A DNA stretch of 64,000 nucleotides from Moorena producens 3L (GTDB taxonomy: Bacteria; Cyanobacteriota; Cyanobacteriia; Cyanobacteriales; Coleofasciculaceae): contig NZ_GL890940.1 in the NCBI RefSeq assembly GCF_000211815.1, forward strand, positions 1-64,000, in the 5' to 3' direction. Positions 1 to 9,746 of this stretch are shown here, piece by piece. The translations under genes and the position numbers were made by a program. The first letter of the stretch is position 1. The number at the start of each line of letters is the position of its first letter. The notes beneath the pieces are model-generated. The model saw only the letters and a program-made list of their open reading frames with translations. It was not told where the DNA came from and ran no database searches.

Positions 1-18
1 TTTGATGGGACTGCCCAT

Positions 19-1636
19 TTAGATTCTTGCGTTTCCAGTTGGCTGGTTTCCATCGACGTGATGAAGGTGTACAACCTGGTCGTTCAAGAATTTGGTCCGC
101 AATGTCCACAGGAATGGTTTTGCCTTTTTAAAGCCTTGGCGGTAGCATCATCGTATAGTACGGAGTTTCGCATGCTCCAGTAGACTAAGTCTCCGTCATA
201 AGGGGACTTGGTTCCTTTTACGTTTACGTGTTGGTTTTGTTTATACCCGACTGCTGGGAAGCTTTTCTTGCATAGTTCGTTGGCTTTGTACCGGTTTACT
301 TTCTTTTCCTTGCGGAACTTACGGTTTGCGGTCTTATTCAAGAACCATAAACTATCTCGGGAACTGCTCATGTCACAGCTTTTGTGGTAGTTTCTCCAAC
401 CACGTACGATGGGGGCTAATTTTTGGGCTTTTATTTTGGCACCATAATTCGAGTTGTTGACCACGGTTTTTATCTTCTTCCGGAAGTTTCTATGGTTTTC
501 CTCTGAGGGAGTGCATCGGAACTTTCCGTTTTTCTGGACTCGGAATTTCCAACCCAGGAAGTCAAACCCGTCTGTCGTATTGGTTAGTTTGGTCTTTTCT
601 TGATTTACTTCTAAGCCGCGTTGAGCTAGGAAGTTCCTCACTTTTTCTAGAATTTTCTCAGCATTATCTTTTGGCTTAAGAATAAATACCATGTCATCCG
701 CATATCGGATGCTAGAGTGTATATTCTCTATTCCGTCAAGTGCAATGTTGGCTAGGAGTGGGCTGACTACACCGCCTTGGGGCGTTCCTTGCTCCGGGAA
801 TTCCGGATTGATGCCTGCTTTTAGACATCTGAATATCCCCATCTTCAGACTTGCAGGAGCTAGCAATCTATCCATTATGGAGCTGTGGGAGATGCGGTCG
901 AAACACTTTTTGATGTCTAGTTCTATTACTCTTTTTGTGATGCCGTTAGAGTTTGATTTTAGATGTAGGAACAGGCGTTTTTGTGCGTCTTGGGCACATC
1001 TGCCTGTTCTGAATCCGTAACTATCGGCACTGAACGTAGCTTCATGGGCTGGTTCGAGAGCATATTTTGCTAAACATTGCCATGCTCTATCTTGGATTGT
1101 TGGTACTTTTAACATTCTTGTACTCCCGGAGACGAAACCTTAGAATAGGGCAGCCTTTATGGTTGGTCGGCTATGGGCAAAAGGGTCAAAACTTTATGAT
1201 TAAGGCTGCCCTATTCTTGCGGTAACTTCTGACCGTTTTTATTAGGTATTGGTATTTCCCTCAACCCTTGATGCGTCCAATTTTCCGCACGGTCGTTTAG
1301 TTTTCCTAGTACCTCGAACCGTTCTTTGTAGCTTAGGGACTTTTTCCCATCTACTCCGGCGGTTTTCTTTCCTTGATTAAGCTGTGTCACTTGGCGGATT
1401 GCCATTAATTGAGCTGAGCGGGATTTCAGAATCAGTTTTTGTAAAGACCGCGCCTTTCTCAGGTCACCATCTCGAACCGCTTTGTACACTCGCTTCTGTA
1501 GGCGGAAAAGGTTCCGGCGGAGTTGTTTCCACTTTTGGCTTTTCCATAGGTCACTATATCTATTTGACATGTGTCTACCCATGCTCTCCATTAGTTTTGT
1601 GTATTCTGGATACCCGCCACCAGTTTTGGGTGGCAT
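19..1636 (-). pseudogene. Group II intron reverse transcriptase/maturase, interrupted
   Basis: Two open segments make one LtrA-like protein. Segment 1636-1211 carries the N-terminal part, ending IPNKNGQKLP. Segment 1115-84 carries VPTIQDR, the SYGFR motif, a catalytic Asp in ELDIKKCFD and the YADD box at its residues 138-141, then the maturase X region. A 107-bp palindromic element (1128-1234) separates them; removing it restores the continuous reading NGSTRMLKVPTIQDR, typical of the family. Near the end the frame shifts: HSCGHCG is in one frame and the HNH-type FLNDQVVHLHHVDGN in another, which stops at 19-21. The polymerase core residues are intact, but the protein cannot be made whole without removing the insert and correcting the frame. 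Confidence 0.9.
1128..1234 (+). repeat. 107-bp palindromic element, copy 1 (inside maturase)
   Basis: Perfect 15-bp inverted repeats AGAATAGGGCAGCCT (1142-1156) and its complement (1203-1217) enclose a 46-base core. Outer flanks GGAGACGAAACCTT and TGCGGTAACTTCTGACC belong to the element because they recur in copies 2 (52650) and 3 (62719). There is no target duplication, and removal restores the maturase frame. Size and hairpin structure resemble non-autonomous IS200/IS605-type palindromic elements, but no transposase link can be shown here. Confidence 0.85.
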
Positions 1637-2145
1637 CCTACCCGACAGTGGGGATTAAGTCGGCATAACTTACCGAGGTTCGACTATTCCTCAGACCCAT
1701 ACTTGCTGTCGTTTTTACTCGTTCCGTCTGTCAGATTGTTTTGGTGATTTAGGGCAGTCCAATTTGCCTACCCTCTTCTCAGAGATTACAGCTATCACGA
1801 AAAGAATGCTGTGAGAATGAGAGGGTCAAGTCGCACACTATTTACATCTCAGATTGTGGCTTCATTCTTAGACACTTTTCTAGGACTAGTTTTACCCTTG
1901 TCACCTCCCCGTTAGCGCCAGTGATACCTATCTGCTTTGGTTCTGCTTGCGCCCTGTTGCCAGCTTCACTCTGTGGAGTTGCCGCCCACTCGGTGTGGCC
2001 AGGTAGGGAGTCACTTATCTCTTCAAGGGGTGGGTTTTCACCACCATCCGAAAGACAGTTAAGAATCTTTGAGGGTGTTTCCTCGCGATTCTCCTAACTC
2101 TTACCCCTCTAGAAACTAGAGGCTCTTAGTTAGAACGAGCCGCAC

Positions 2146-2556
2146 CTTCGTTAAATGTTGATTTGATTTTGTTGACCGTTGAGGGTTGAGAGTTGACAAC
2201 CGAGGTTTTACTGCCCTAATGTAACTTAAACATAAATATGAGTTAAAATCGGATATAATCTATGTATAGAAGCTATTTCAGGTTAAAATATTCGTCTCTA
2301 AGACAGACAACTCCTGACTCAGAAGGAAGAAGGTAAATTTTAGGTAAGCATTCAGCTGACCACTGACCGCTGACCGCTGAATGCTTACTGGTCTTGAAAG
2401 TTTCCTGCATCATTCTTGGTGATTAGCCCAATAAGTATATAGATACTTAAAAATCAGCTATTAGCACTCAGCATTCAGCAGGTAGTGCCTTAGCTGAATG
2501 CTTACAATTTTAGATGGGGCCCTTATCCCCATCTAAAATGCAGCCACCCAGAATTT
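2146..2556. other. Intergenic region with short palindromic repeats
   Basis: No gene is seen. The region holds a palindromic repeat with ends TAAGCATTCAGC and GCTGAATGCTTA (2343-2390) around a GCTGACC-type heptamer run, and a related unit at 2467-2500. The same ends recur through the window around heptamer arrays. A weak promoter-like TATAAT-type box lies near 2254. Confidence 0.5.
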
Positions 2557-4572
2557 GTGGGGGATTCTTTCACGATCACAAACATGGAACATTTAAGGAT
2601 TGAATACATCGCCAGGGTCATGAATTGGGAAGCTAATTCTATGCTTGAAGCAACGCTATGGATACTTACCACGCTTTTTATAGGAACTCTTATATCTAGT
2701 CTTTTTCATCGCTTCAGGTTTGGTGCAACAGTTGAGCAACTAATCGAGACAAGATTTTACGAGGTTTTACCAGTACGTAGCCTTTTTTGGGCTTTATTTT
2801 GTGCTTTTGGTTACGGACTAGCTTTTACCTCGTTCGCTGCTTTGACAAATATTTTTCAATTAGTTTTTAATGAATCACGATCATCTGAAACCGCATGTAA
2901 ATTACTTTTAAGCGGAGGATTGGCATTTTTATTTGCTATTACACTTAAATCTTTAAAGTATGCTCTTCTGAGAATTCCAAATCAGAAGCCTCTACCTGTC
3001 AAAACAGATGGAGTATCAGTTCGTTATGGAATTCATCCTCGCTTGTTAAAAACTTTGGGTTTTGAACGATTTCCTAATGAAAAATCTCCCAAAAATGTTG
3101 AAGAGCGGATAGTTAGATATTTAATTGCTGTGATAGGTGTAACATGTATAGGATTGATCTTTTTTATCCTATTCAAAAATAATGAATACAATTTTGAAAT
3201 AGATTTTACCACTTCAATACAGGATGTTTTATCGCAAATACCTTCTATTCAGACATCTTTTATATTAACCACTATTGCCATTATTCCTACGCTAATTGTG
3301 TTGATAATATTCAACAATAGGGATTACACATTCCTGAATTTAAATCAATCTTTGCTTGTTAAAGTTGGGATTGTTTTTTTGAGTATCTTTTGCCTTAGGT
3401 ATTTAAATTTAAAATTCTACACGACTGTAGTTATAGTTGCAATAATCTTGTCTTTATATGGGCTGCGAATGATAGCAGACTTAATCTTAGAATCGTCGTA
3501 TACAAGAGTTAAGCGAGTATATAATCCCATTGCAGAAAAAATTAAGCATTACACCTCATATCTTGAGCAAATTTATATTGACCCACAACTAAAACTAGGT
3601 TCACTACAGAAAAATCAACTGGCAGATCGTATCAGCAGGGGTTGTAAGAATTTAGAAGAGCGAGGAATCTTTGTTGTTCGGAACTTGGCAAGATTCTTGA
3701 ACTTGGTTGAGGTTCAATATGAGGAATTTGCCGTTGCTATGCTACGTTACCTCACTGTACGGCGGTATATCACTCTTGGTGGTGCTTCTGGCACCTATCG
3801 CCCACTTCAGCGTCCTGCTGTACCCATGTGGGATTATGACCTATTTCCTCTTCATCCTCCCAATGGCTATGTGAATTGGATTGATCCGCTCTGGCTTCCT
3901 AGCCAATGGGACGTTGTAGAAACATGCTGGAGGTGTGGAGGAACAGGGCAAGTTATGACAACTGTTACTGAAACTGATTCAGAAGGTAATACAAAAACCC
4001 GTAGAGAATATGAAACTTGTGGTACATGTAGTGGCAGTGGGCGGTTAAAGCACACTCAAATTCTTAATACCCAATGGCAAAGGATGATGCCCCTAGTTAC
4101 ATATCCTAGTATTCCTATACCTGAACTGGTTGAGGATGCAGAAGAGAAAGTTTTCTACCGTCAACCAATCACAGAAAACTTTGTTGCAGCAACTGAACAG
4201 GCAAGAGCAGCAAATGCCAACAATCTTATCCTACAGAAAATGTATCAAACTGGAAGTGAGCTTAAACAGCTTCACAAGCTTCATAAATCAGAGGTAGAAA
4301 ACTTGCATAATGGCTATCTCTATCGTGCAGATTTTCAAATTGCTTCTTTTCGGATGATAATGATTGAGTTTGTGAATTTAGGTAGACGTTTTGGATGGTT
4401 CTTTGGACGACGACCTGAATTTTACTTCCCTCAACTACCGCTCTCTTATAGTGCGGTTTTTACCTTGATGTTGCTGCCTCCTCTTGGGTTGGCTCTCTCG
4501 ATATTTCTTTTTAGATTTTCAACAAAAATTTTTCCTTTGCTAATTTCATGTATTAAGGTAGCTTTATCTTGA
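2557..4572 (+). CDS. Polytopic membrane protein with DnaJ-like CxxCxGxG zinc motif
   Basis: 671 residues from a GTG start at 2557; an ATG at 2584 (MEHLRIEYIARV) is an equally possible start, since no clear ribosome site decides it. Hydrophobic segments lie near residues 28-50, 73-100, 112-130, 188-208, 233-252, 265-283 and 287-312, and another near 630-655. Between them is a large soluble part with two DnaJ-type motifs, CWRCGGTG (about 456) and CGTCSGSG (about 488), which would bind one zinc ion, followed by a helical stretch. I do not recognise the family. It stands alone, with no operon partner. The zinc motif suggests protein binding or folding at a membrane; this is inference. Confidence 0.75.
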   Translation: MGDSFTITNMEHLRIEYIARVMNWEANSMLEATLWILTTLFIGTLISSLFHRFRFGATVEQLIETRFYEVLPVRSLFWALFCAFGYGLAFTSFAALTNIFQLVFNESRSSETACKLLLSGGLAFLFAITLKSLKYALLRIPNQKPLPVKTDGVSVRYGIHPRLLKTLGFERFPNEKSPKNVEERIVRYLIAVIGVTCIGLIFFILFKNNEYNFEIDFTTSIQDVLSQIPSIQTSFILTTIAIIPTLIVLIIFNNRDYTFLNLNQSLLVKVGIVFLSIFCLRYLNLKFYTTVVIVAIILSLYGLRMIADLILESSYTRVKRVYNPIAEKIKHYTSYLEQIYIDPQLKLGSLQKNQLADRISRGCKNLEERGIFVVRNLARFLNLVEVQYEEFAVAMLRYLTVRRYITLGGASGTYRPLQRPAVPMWDYDLFPLHPPNGYVNWIDPLWLPSQWDVVETCWRCGGTGQVMTTVTETDSEGNTKTRREYETCGTCSGSGRLKHTQILNTQWQRMMPLVTYPSIPIPELVEDAEEKVFYRQPITENFVAATEQARAANANNLILQKMYQTGSELKQLHKLHKSEVENLHNGYLYRADFQIASFRMIMIEFVNLGRRFGWFFGRRPEFYFPQLPLSYSAVFTLMLLPPLGLALSIFLFRFSTKIFPLLISCIKVALS

Positions 4573-4745
4573 ATCCCCAACGTGGTTTTACCTTGGCGAT
4601 CGCTACTTACCGAAAGTCTCCAAATGCCGATATGCCCTTAAATAGCATGAGCAGACCACTTATTAAGATAGCAATCGCCAGCCCACCAGCCACTAAATCC
4701 AATAAGTTAGTATTTTCCAATTAAGGAGCCTCTCACCTTGATCAA

Positions 4746-5066
4746 ATGCTAACCCAAAAGTCCCCAGTCCAAGTCATCTCTCATGCTGTCACTGAAGCAG
4801 GCATCTACCAAGTACAGCAGGGCTACCGAGTAGAAGTCAGCAGCACCGAGACTTAGTTTTACTGGCATCCAGGTATCTTTCGGGTTGTGCAAGAACTCAG
4901 GGAGTGGTTGCGACCTCAAGTCCACGTTTGTGGAAACGTTGGAGGCTTTTCGGACAGCAATGTCTTTTGGTTTTTGGCGATGGATCCAAACACAAACGAA
5001 CGTATTGGCAGCTTAAATCAAGGATTTAGGCTTTGTTTGGGGCTAATTTCTTTTAAGTCCCGCTAA
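4746..5066 (+). pseudogene. Short 106-codon reading frame with one internal stop
   Basis: ATG at 4746 opens a frame reading MLTQKSPVQVISHAVTEAG that meets TAG at 4854-4856 and then stays open (FYWHPGIFRVVQELREWL and on) to TAA at 5064-5066. One nonsense codon in an otherwise open 106-codon frame suggests a recently inactivated small gene. I do not recognise the family, and chance cannot be excluded. Confidence 0.35.
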
Positions 5067-5126
5067 TGCTTAATCCCTAATTCCTACTCCCAGATCCGCT
5101 GTTACCTTTGCTATAATTCCTAATCC

Positions 5127-5912
5127 CTAAAAAAATTGTCTAACATTTTTAACAAATTCATTGACGTTCTCAAAATGGATGTTATGTCCACAATCAGCAA
5201 TGACGTTTAAATTAGCTTCTGTACAAAGTGTTACTATTTCTGAGTTAATCGATTTAAATTTATGATCATACTCTCCAACTAGCAAAAGCAAAGGAACTTG
5301 ATTATGTTGGAGTGATTCCCACAGAGATGGTTGGCATCCTGTACTGATATGACGCAGAGATTTAGCTAATTCCAGAGGATTATTTTGTTGTCGAATCTTG
5401 ATCATCTGTTCAAATTTAGGATGCTGCTTGAGGGAGCTGAACAGAGGCTGATTGTACCAATTTGATAAGAAGGTCAATAAATCCCCAGTTTCCAATTTTT
5501 CGGCAATTTGCAAATCTCGCTGACGGCGCTTTAATTGTTCTGCTTGAGTCTTTAGCCCTGGAGATGCTGATTCGAGTACTACTTTACTAAAACATTCGGG
5601 GAAATGAAGGGTCATGTAGAGAGCCAATCGACCTCCCATAGAATAGCCAACTAAAAAGCATGGTTCAAAGTTTAACTGCTCTAGTAATTCCTTTAAGGCG
5701 TGAGCAGTGTTTGGCATAGTGTAGCACTCATCCCCACCTAAAACTTTGGTCTTACCATGACCAGGTAAATCAACAGCTAGACAACAAAATTCCTCACAGA
5801 GTAATGATATTGCTTCATCAAATTCCTGGCTGCTACCCATGAATCCATGGCAAAAAAGAATCCGTGGTTGCTCTCGATTTCCTCTTAACTCATAGTGAAA
5901 CTTATATAGCAT
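5127..5912 (-). CDS. menH: 2-succinyl-6-hydroxy-2,4-cyclohexadiene-1-carboxylate synthase (MenH-like)
   Basis: 261-residue alpha/beta hydrolase. It carries the oxyanion-side HGFMGSS motif (residues 22-28), the nucleophile elbow GYSMGG with Ser91, an acid in VGEYDHKF (about 216) and the catalytic His243 in CGHNIHF. MenH releases pyruvate from SEPHCHC to give SHCHC in the phylloquinone/menaquinone pathway. Hydrolases of this size are hard to tell apart by sequence alone; position next to menF on the same strand (190 bp downstream) and the YSMGGR motif support MenH. The menD gene that often accompanies it is absent here. The intervening 190 bp contain a palindromic repeat, so the two genes may not be co-transcribed. 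Confidence 0.8.
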   Translation of the reverse strand: MLYKFHYELRGNREQPRILFCHGFMGSSQEFDEAISLLCEEFCCLAVDLPGHGKTKVLGGDECYTMPNTAHALKELLEQLNFEPCFLVGYSMGGRLALYMTLHFPECFSKVVLESASPGLKTQAEQLKRRQRDLQIAEKLETGDLLTFLSNWYNQPLFSSLKQHPKFEQMIKIRQQNNPLELAKSLRHISTGCQPSLWESLQHNQVPLLLLVGEYDHKFKSINSEIVTLCTEANLNVIADCGHNIHFENVNEFVKNVRQFF

Positions 5913-6035
5913 TTATCAAATATAAGCGCGTTAATTGCAGTTATGAGGTACGCTTTTTAACCTCAAAGTCCCCCTTTTTAAGGGGGATTTAGGGGGATCG
6001 CTTTGTACCTCATAGCTATAAGAATTGCTATAATT
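5904..6035. repeat. TATAGC/GAGGTAC terminal-inverted-repeat element, copy A
   Basis: Left arm TATAGC...CAGTTATGAGGTAC and right arm GTACCTCATAGC...GCTATA enclose a core with the AAGTCCCCCTTTTTAAGG hairpin. The left end overlaps the start of menH by a few bases. Copy B (57519-57630) has the same core in the opposite orientation; copy C (63709 to window end) has a different core. Confidence 0.65.
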
Positions 6036-6102
6036 GTTACAATTCATGATATCGAAATTATTTTAACTGATTATCCAACAGCAACGACCAATGAACACAG
6101 GG

Positions 6103-7551
6103 TTAAACTAAGGCTTTAAGAAGCACCATTAGCTTCAGGTTAATTTCCGCCAGTTCTTTATTGGGATCAGAACCAGCAACAATTCCAGCACCAGCGTAGA
6201 GTCGAGCATGATTACCTGCTATCAAAGCAGACCGAATCCCAACGATAAATTCACTATTGCCTTGATAATCTATCCATCCGAGGGGAGCAGCATACAGAGA
6301 ACGGTCAAAGGTTTCGTAGTGTCGGATTTGCTCACAAGCAATTTTGGTAGGAACACCAGCCACTGCTGGAGTAGGATGCAGTTTCGCTATAATCTCTAGG
6401 GGATTGACATGAGCTGGTAATGCTGCTTTAATCGGAGTCCATAAATGCTGGATATTCGACAGTTTCAGCAGTTGGGGAGATGGCGAAAAATCCAGTTCCA
6501 AACCCAGTTGACAAAGACGTTGGATAATAAATTCACTCACTGCGTTATGTTCACGTCTCTCTTTTTCACTACTAAGTAATTGGTTCGCCAAATCCGCATC
6601 TTCAGCTGGGGTTTGACCTCGTGGAGCAGACCCTGCTAAAGCATCCGTCACTAACTGATGGTCGTAAATACTAATCAGACGTTCAGGACTAGCGCCAATA
6701 AAGTTTTTGCCTTTGCCGTTACTGATCGAAAAAATATAGCAATCTGGATAGTTATGGCGCAAATTGTCCAGAGAATCTACCAGATTAAACGGTATTGGTG
6801 AGACGACATCGACGGCTTGGGAAAGGACAATTTTGCTAAATTGATTGGCTTGGATAGATTTTAAGGCTGATGAAACCGATAATTTGAAGTCTTTGGCTTT
6901 TTTTGAATCTTGCTTGAGAAATTCATGATGGTTAGCCTTACCAGTAAAACAGTAGAGCAGACGACCAGAAGAGGTGATTAGATTGAACTGCCGACCTACG
7001 CTTTCGACCAGCCAATCCAGATTAACTTGAGAGTTGATTTCAAGATTAGCCACTACTACACATCGGCTTTGACAAAGTGAAATTTGCCAGCGAGGTAGAA
7101 AAATAGTGGCAGATGGGAAAGGGTTGTTACTATTAAACTTGTCAGCAAAAAACGTAAAACTACAGAAGAAATGAGGTCCAGCCAATCGCTGCTCTATTTC
7201 ACCACTAATTATGGTGTTAGCTAAACATGAGTCGATAAATTGTTGTGCTTTATAGAACCGTTGTTCACCAGCTAACTTAAGGGATACAGCCGCATCAATA
7301 GCAACAATTGATTCTTGATTACTTATATTTTCAAAATAGAAGTGTAGGGGCTCGGGGGTGGCGGCAAAAGGGGCGGCTCTATCCCGAATTGCCTGAAAAA
7401 CCGCCAGTGGGTCGAGGGGTGAAATTTCTTGAGAAATACTGGCAATTTTGGCAATACCTTGTTTTTGAGATTTTTTCTGGCAGGCTAAGAGAAACTGATG
7501 TAACTCTTTAGGCTCATGAAAGAGGTTAGCAGGGCAGGGAATGACTAACAT
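6103..7551 (-). CDS. menF: Isochorismate synthase MenF
   Basis: Chorismate-binding enzyme family (isochorismate/anthranilate synthase). C-terminal signatures are clear: LVTDALAGSAPRG, SSEKERREHNAVS, LHPTPAVAGVPT, ERSLYAAPLGW-like DRSLYAAPLGW, FIVGIRSALI and the closing RLYAGAGIVAGSDPNKELAE, including the Mg-binding acidic residues. It converts chorismate to isochorismate, the first committed step to phylloquinone. I start at ATG 7551 (MLVIPCPANLFHEPKELHQF), because family members begin with this segment; the frame is open to a GTG at 7602 that has no ribosome site. Same strand as menH downstream. Confidence 0.9.
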   Translation of the reverse strand: MLVIPCPANLFHEPKELHQFLLACQKKSQKQGIAKIASISQEISPLDPLAVFQAIRDRAAPFAATPEPLHFYFENISNQESIVAIDAAVSLKLAGEQRFYKAQQFIDSCLANTIISGEIEQRLAGPHFFCSFTFFADKFNSNNPFPSATIFLPRWQISLCQSRCVVVANLEINSQVNLDWLVESVGRQFNLITSSGRLLYCFTGKANHHEFLKQDSKKAKDFKLSVSSALKSIQANQFSKIVLSQAVDVVSPIPFNLVDSLDNLRHNYPDCYIFSISNGKGKNFIGASPERLISIYDHQLVTDALAGSAPRGQTPAEDADLANQLLSSEKERREHNAVSEFIIQRLCQLGLELDFSPSPQLLKLSNIQHLWTPIKAALPAHVNPLEIIAKLHPTPAVAGVPTKIACEQIRHYETFDRSLYAAPLGWIDYQGNSEFIVGIRSALIAGNHARLYAGAGIVAGSDPNKELAEINLKLMVLLKALV

Positions 7552-7602
7552 ATATAGGCTTTCTTGAATTACAGGAGTGTTTACCTCAATGAACAACAAC
7601 AC

Positions 7603-8225
7603 AAACGCGATTGGCCGTAGGCCACGCTGCGCTAACGCTCTTTACTACATAGTTCTTAACTTGTTTTTACATAACTTTTTAACTTACAGAATTTATAGTT
7701 ACTAATGATCAATTATCAGCATGTTTGGCAATTAAGAAAAGCAGGGTAAGGGCAAAAATCAATAAATAGGGGGTATTCTCCAAACTATTGATAATTAATT
7801 TCAATAATTATGATAATCAAGGCTTACTATGGTCATAATCCTTGCTCTATTCTTGATGCAAAGCGCGAGTGGGGGGAACCACGGCAGTCGCTCATGGGGG
7901 AAACCCCCAAGACCGCGCTGCCTCCCCAAGACCGCGCTGCATCGCTATCACATTTTGGTTTGATTTTTCTTGCGCTTACCCTAGAATTATATAATTGCTC
8001 ACCATCATTTCTTGATGCAGTCGCTCATGGGGGGAACCACGGCAGTCGCTCATGGGGGAAACCCCCAAGACCGCGCTGCCTCCCCAAGACCGCGCTGCAT
8101 CGCTTTTTAATTTTAATGATGAGCAATAGTTTTGGTAGTAAAAATTTTGGTTTTGATGACCAATCATTTATTTGGTCACTAATCAAGACGGAAATCAAGG
8201 GGATATTAGTATAAACAATCCCTGA
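7603..8225. repeat. Intergenic region with duplicated ~90-bp GC-rich repeat
   Basis: No gene is seen. A unit with CGCTCATGGGGGAAACCCCC and AAGACCGCGCTGCATCGCT occurs at about 7852-7942 and again at 8013-8104. Related units lie at 25025-25118, 47355-47440 and 52490-52780. At 7609-7641 there is a copy of the short TTGGCCGTAGGCCACGCTGCGC-type palindrome common in the window. Open frames through this stretch are repeat-derived. Confidence 0.6.
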
Positions 8226-9422
8226 TTAATTTTTCCAACCTACTACAAATAAAAAGCTGCCCTTTTGAGTAGACACCACTTCAGTTTTAATGAAGCCTAC
8301 TTCTCTTAAGAGGTTAACAATTTTATCGGTGGAGTAAAGCGGGGGAGCTTTGACTCCGCCAATCAATAAATCCATTATTTCTAATTCTGGCAAAAATGAT
8401 GGTGAAGGAACCAAACTGTCAGTGGTAGGTTCCAGGATAATCACCATACCCTTTGGTCTTAAAACCTGAAAAGATTTTTTGATAAACTGGCTACCATAAT
8501 CGCTGTAGGACAATTTTCTAAATAAGAATACAATATCATACTCTTCATTAGCACCCCACTGGTCAGACAAAGCGTTTCCCTCGGGAGATATAATAATCTC
8601 TTCCGGAGATTTAGGTAAAGGATACTTGCTTAAAAGTCGCTCTAAAAAATTAATTTGATTTTCCAAGCCTGCCAGCACAAAGTCTACATCGGGTTTGCGT
8701 TCCAGTAGCTTGCCTATAAAGGTAATACCCACTTCGCCAGTAATAATTCTCTTAACCTGATCAATAGGAATTTTAGTGAACAATTCTCGGGACGGTTCTT
8801 TCAGATATTCGTTAGCAAATGCATAGTACTCATAAAGGGTTTCATCATTACCATTAAACAAATCCATCTGCTGATTTGAGCTGCCAGTTTGGATAGTTAA
8901 ATTTAATGATAACCAGGATGACCATGTCTGAGAGACTAGATTGTAATAATCACCCAAATAACTTGGACTTTCTTTAACCAAATAATTCTTAGTTATTTTG
9001 GTGTTAACATAGCCAACACCTTGATCATGATTAGTTTGGCTACTTTGGCTACTGTTGAGATAACCGAGACTCTCCAAAACCCTAAGCAATCGCTCGGTTG
9101 ATATCAAATTAAGATTCAAGTCCCTGGCTACTAAATTAGCAGAAACTCCGGGATGCTTGTGCAGATAATCAAAAACACCAAGTTTCACGGCTGACATAAT
9201 AATTGCAGTACGTTGGAAACTGGTAGCATCTGCCAGCATCTCTGCTCTTTCTAAGAGTCTGATTCGATTACCAATAACTTTCGTTAAGCTATTGATAGCT
9301 TCTGGGAAATACTTTTTGATCGCCAAGACTAAACCTACCAATTTAGATGGCAGTCCAAATCTTTGCTGTTTCGACTTTATCTCTAGAGTATCCCGTGCTA
9401 GCACTTTGACATTACTGGTCAT
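8226..9422 (-). CDS. SAM-dependent O-methyltransferase (dimerising class I, hydroxyneurosporene/acetylserotonin type)
   Basis: 398 residues. Residues about 60-125 form the helical dimerisation and winged-helix part (FQRTAIIMSAVKLGVFDYL, STERLLRVLESLGYL) found in plant-type small-molecule O-methyltransferases. The SAM-binding half follows, with a divergent glycine-poor motif I (PDVDFVLAGL) and then EEYDIVFLFRKLSYSDY and LRPKGMVIILEPTTD. A 55-residue N-terminal extension precedes the fold. The substrate is unknown. It lies between menF and menA, divergent from menA, so a link to quinone or pigment methylation is possible, but the canonical quinone methyltransferase here is menG at 10685. The unusual motif I leaves activity to be shown. 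Confidence 0.8.
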   Translation of the reverse strand: MTSNVKVLARDTLEIKSKQQRFGLPSKLVGLVLAIKKYFPEAINSLTKVIGNRIRLLERAEMLADATSFQRTAIIMSAVKLGVFDYLHKHPGVSANLVARDLNLNLISTERLLRVLESLGYLNSSQSSQTNHDQGVGYVNTKITKNYLVKESPSYLGDYYNLVSQTWSSWLSLNLTIQTGSSNQQMDLFNGNDETLYEYYAFANEYLKEPSRELFTKIPIDQVKRIITGEVGITFIGKLLERKPDVDFVLAGLENQINFLERLLSKYPLPKSPEEIIISPEGNALSDQWGANEEYDIVFLFRKLSYSDYGSQFIKKSFQVLRPKGMVIILEPTTDSLVPSPSFLPELEIMDLLIGGVKAPPLYSTDKIVNLLREVGFIKTEVVSTQKGSFLFVVGWKN

Positions 9423-9746
9423 ACTTTTGAGTCATACTTTTTAGGATTGCTTACAAGACTTACAGGGTGCGTTAATAACGCACCCTACTACTTATATAGT
9501 TTAGGGTTCAATTTTTCGTAAGTCTTATATTAATAGTTGTTATTTTACAACTTTAGTTAATATTTTTTAAATAAAATTTACAAAATATTAACCTATAATC
9601 AATTCACGACCTTGATTGGGATTAATGGTATTCTGCTAGTCAGCCCCTTAACACCGTTGAAGACCGTTGACCCAAAGCTTGAACAGTCCCAGCAGTATTG
9701 GTTTATGGTTTGACGGTCACTCTAGCACGACTGGCATTCATATTCC
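9423..9746. other. Divergent intergenic region between methyltransferase and menA
   Basis: Should hold promoters for both directions. A 24-bp hairpin GGGTGCGTTAATAACGCACCC (9464-9487) belongs to a dispersed family also at 28061 and 47613. The rest is AT-rich with no gene seen. Confidence 0.5.

Larger units (their letters stand above)
1..2145 (-). mobile_element. Group II intron, 5' end and most of body (3' end cut by window edge)
   Basis: Read on the minus strand, the element begins at 2145 with GTGCGGCTCG, matching the GUGYG 5' consensus of group II introns. About 500 bases of hairpin-rich non-coding sequence follow (1640-2145), as expected for ribozyme domains I to III, and then the maturase gene that sits in domain IV. 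Domains V and VI should lie beyond base 1 and are not visible. The encoded maturase is broken in two places, so this copy is probably immobile unless helped in trans. Intron identity is well supported by the reverse transcriptase; the exact 5' boundary rests on the consensus only. Confidence 0.8.

Noticed and set aside
7810..8214. 134-codon frame between menF and the methyltransferase
   Set aside because: It is composed mostly of two copies of a dispersed GC-rich repeat.
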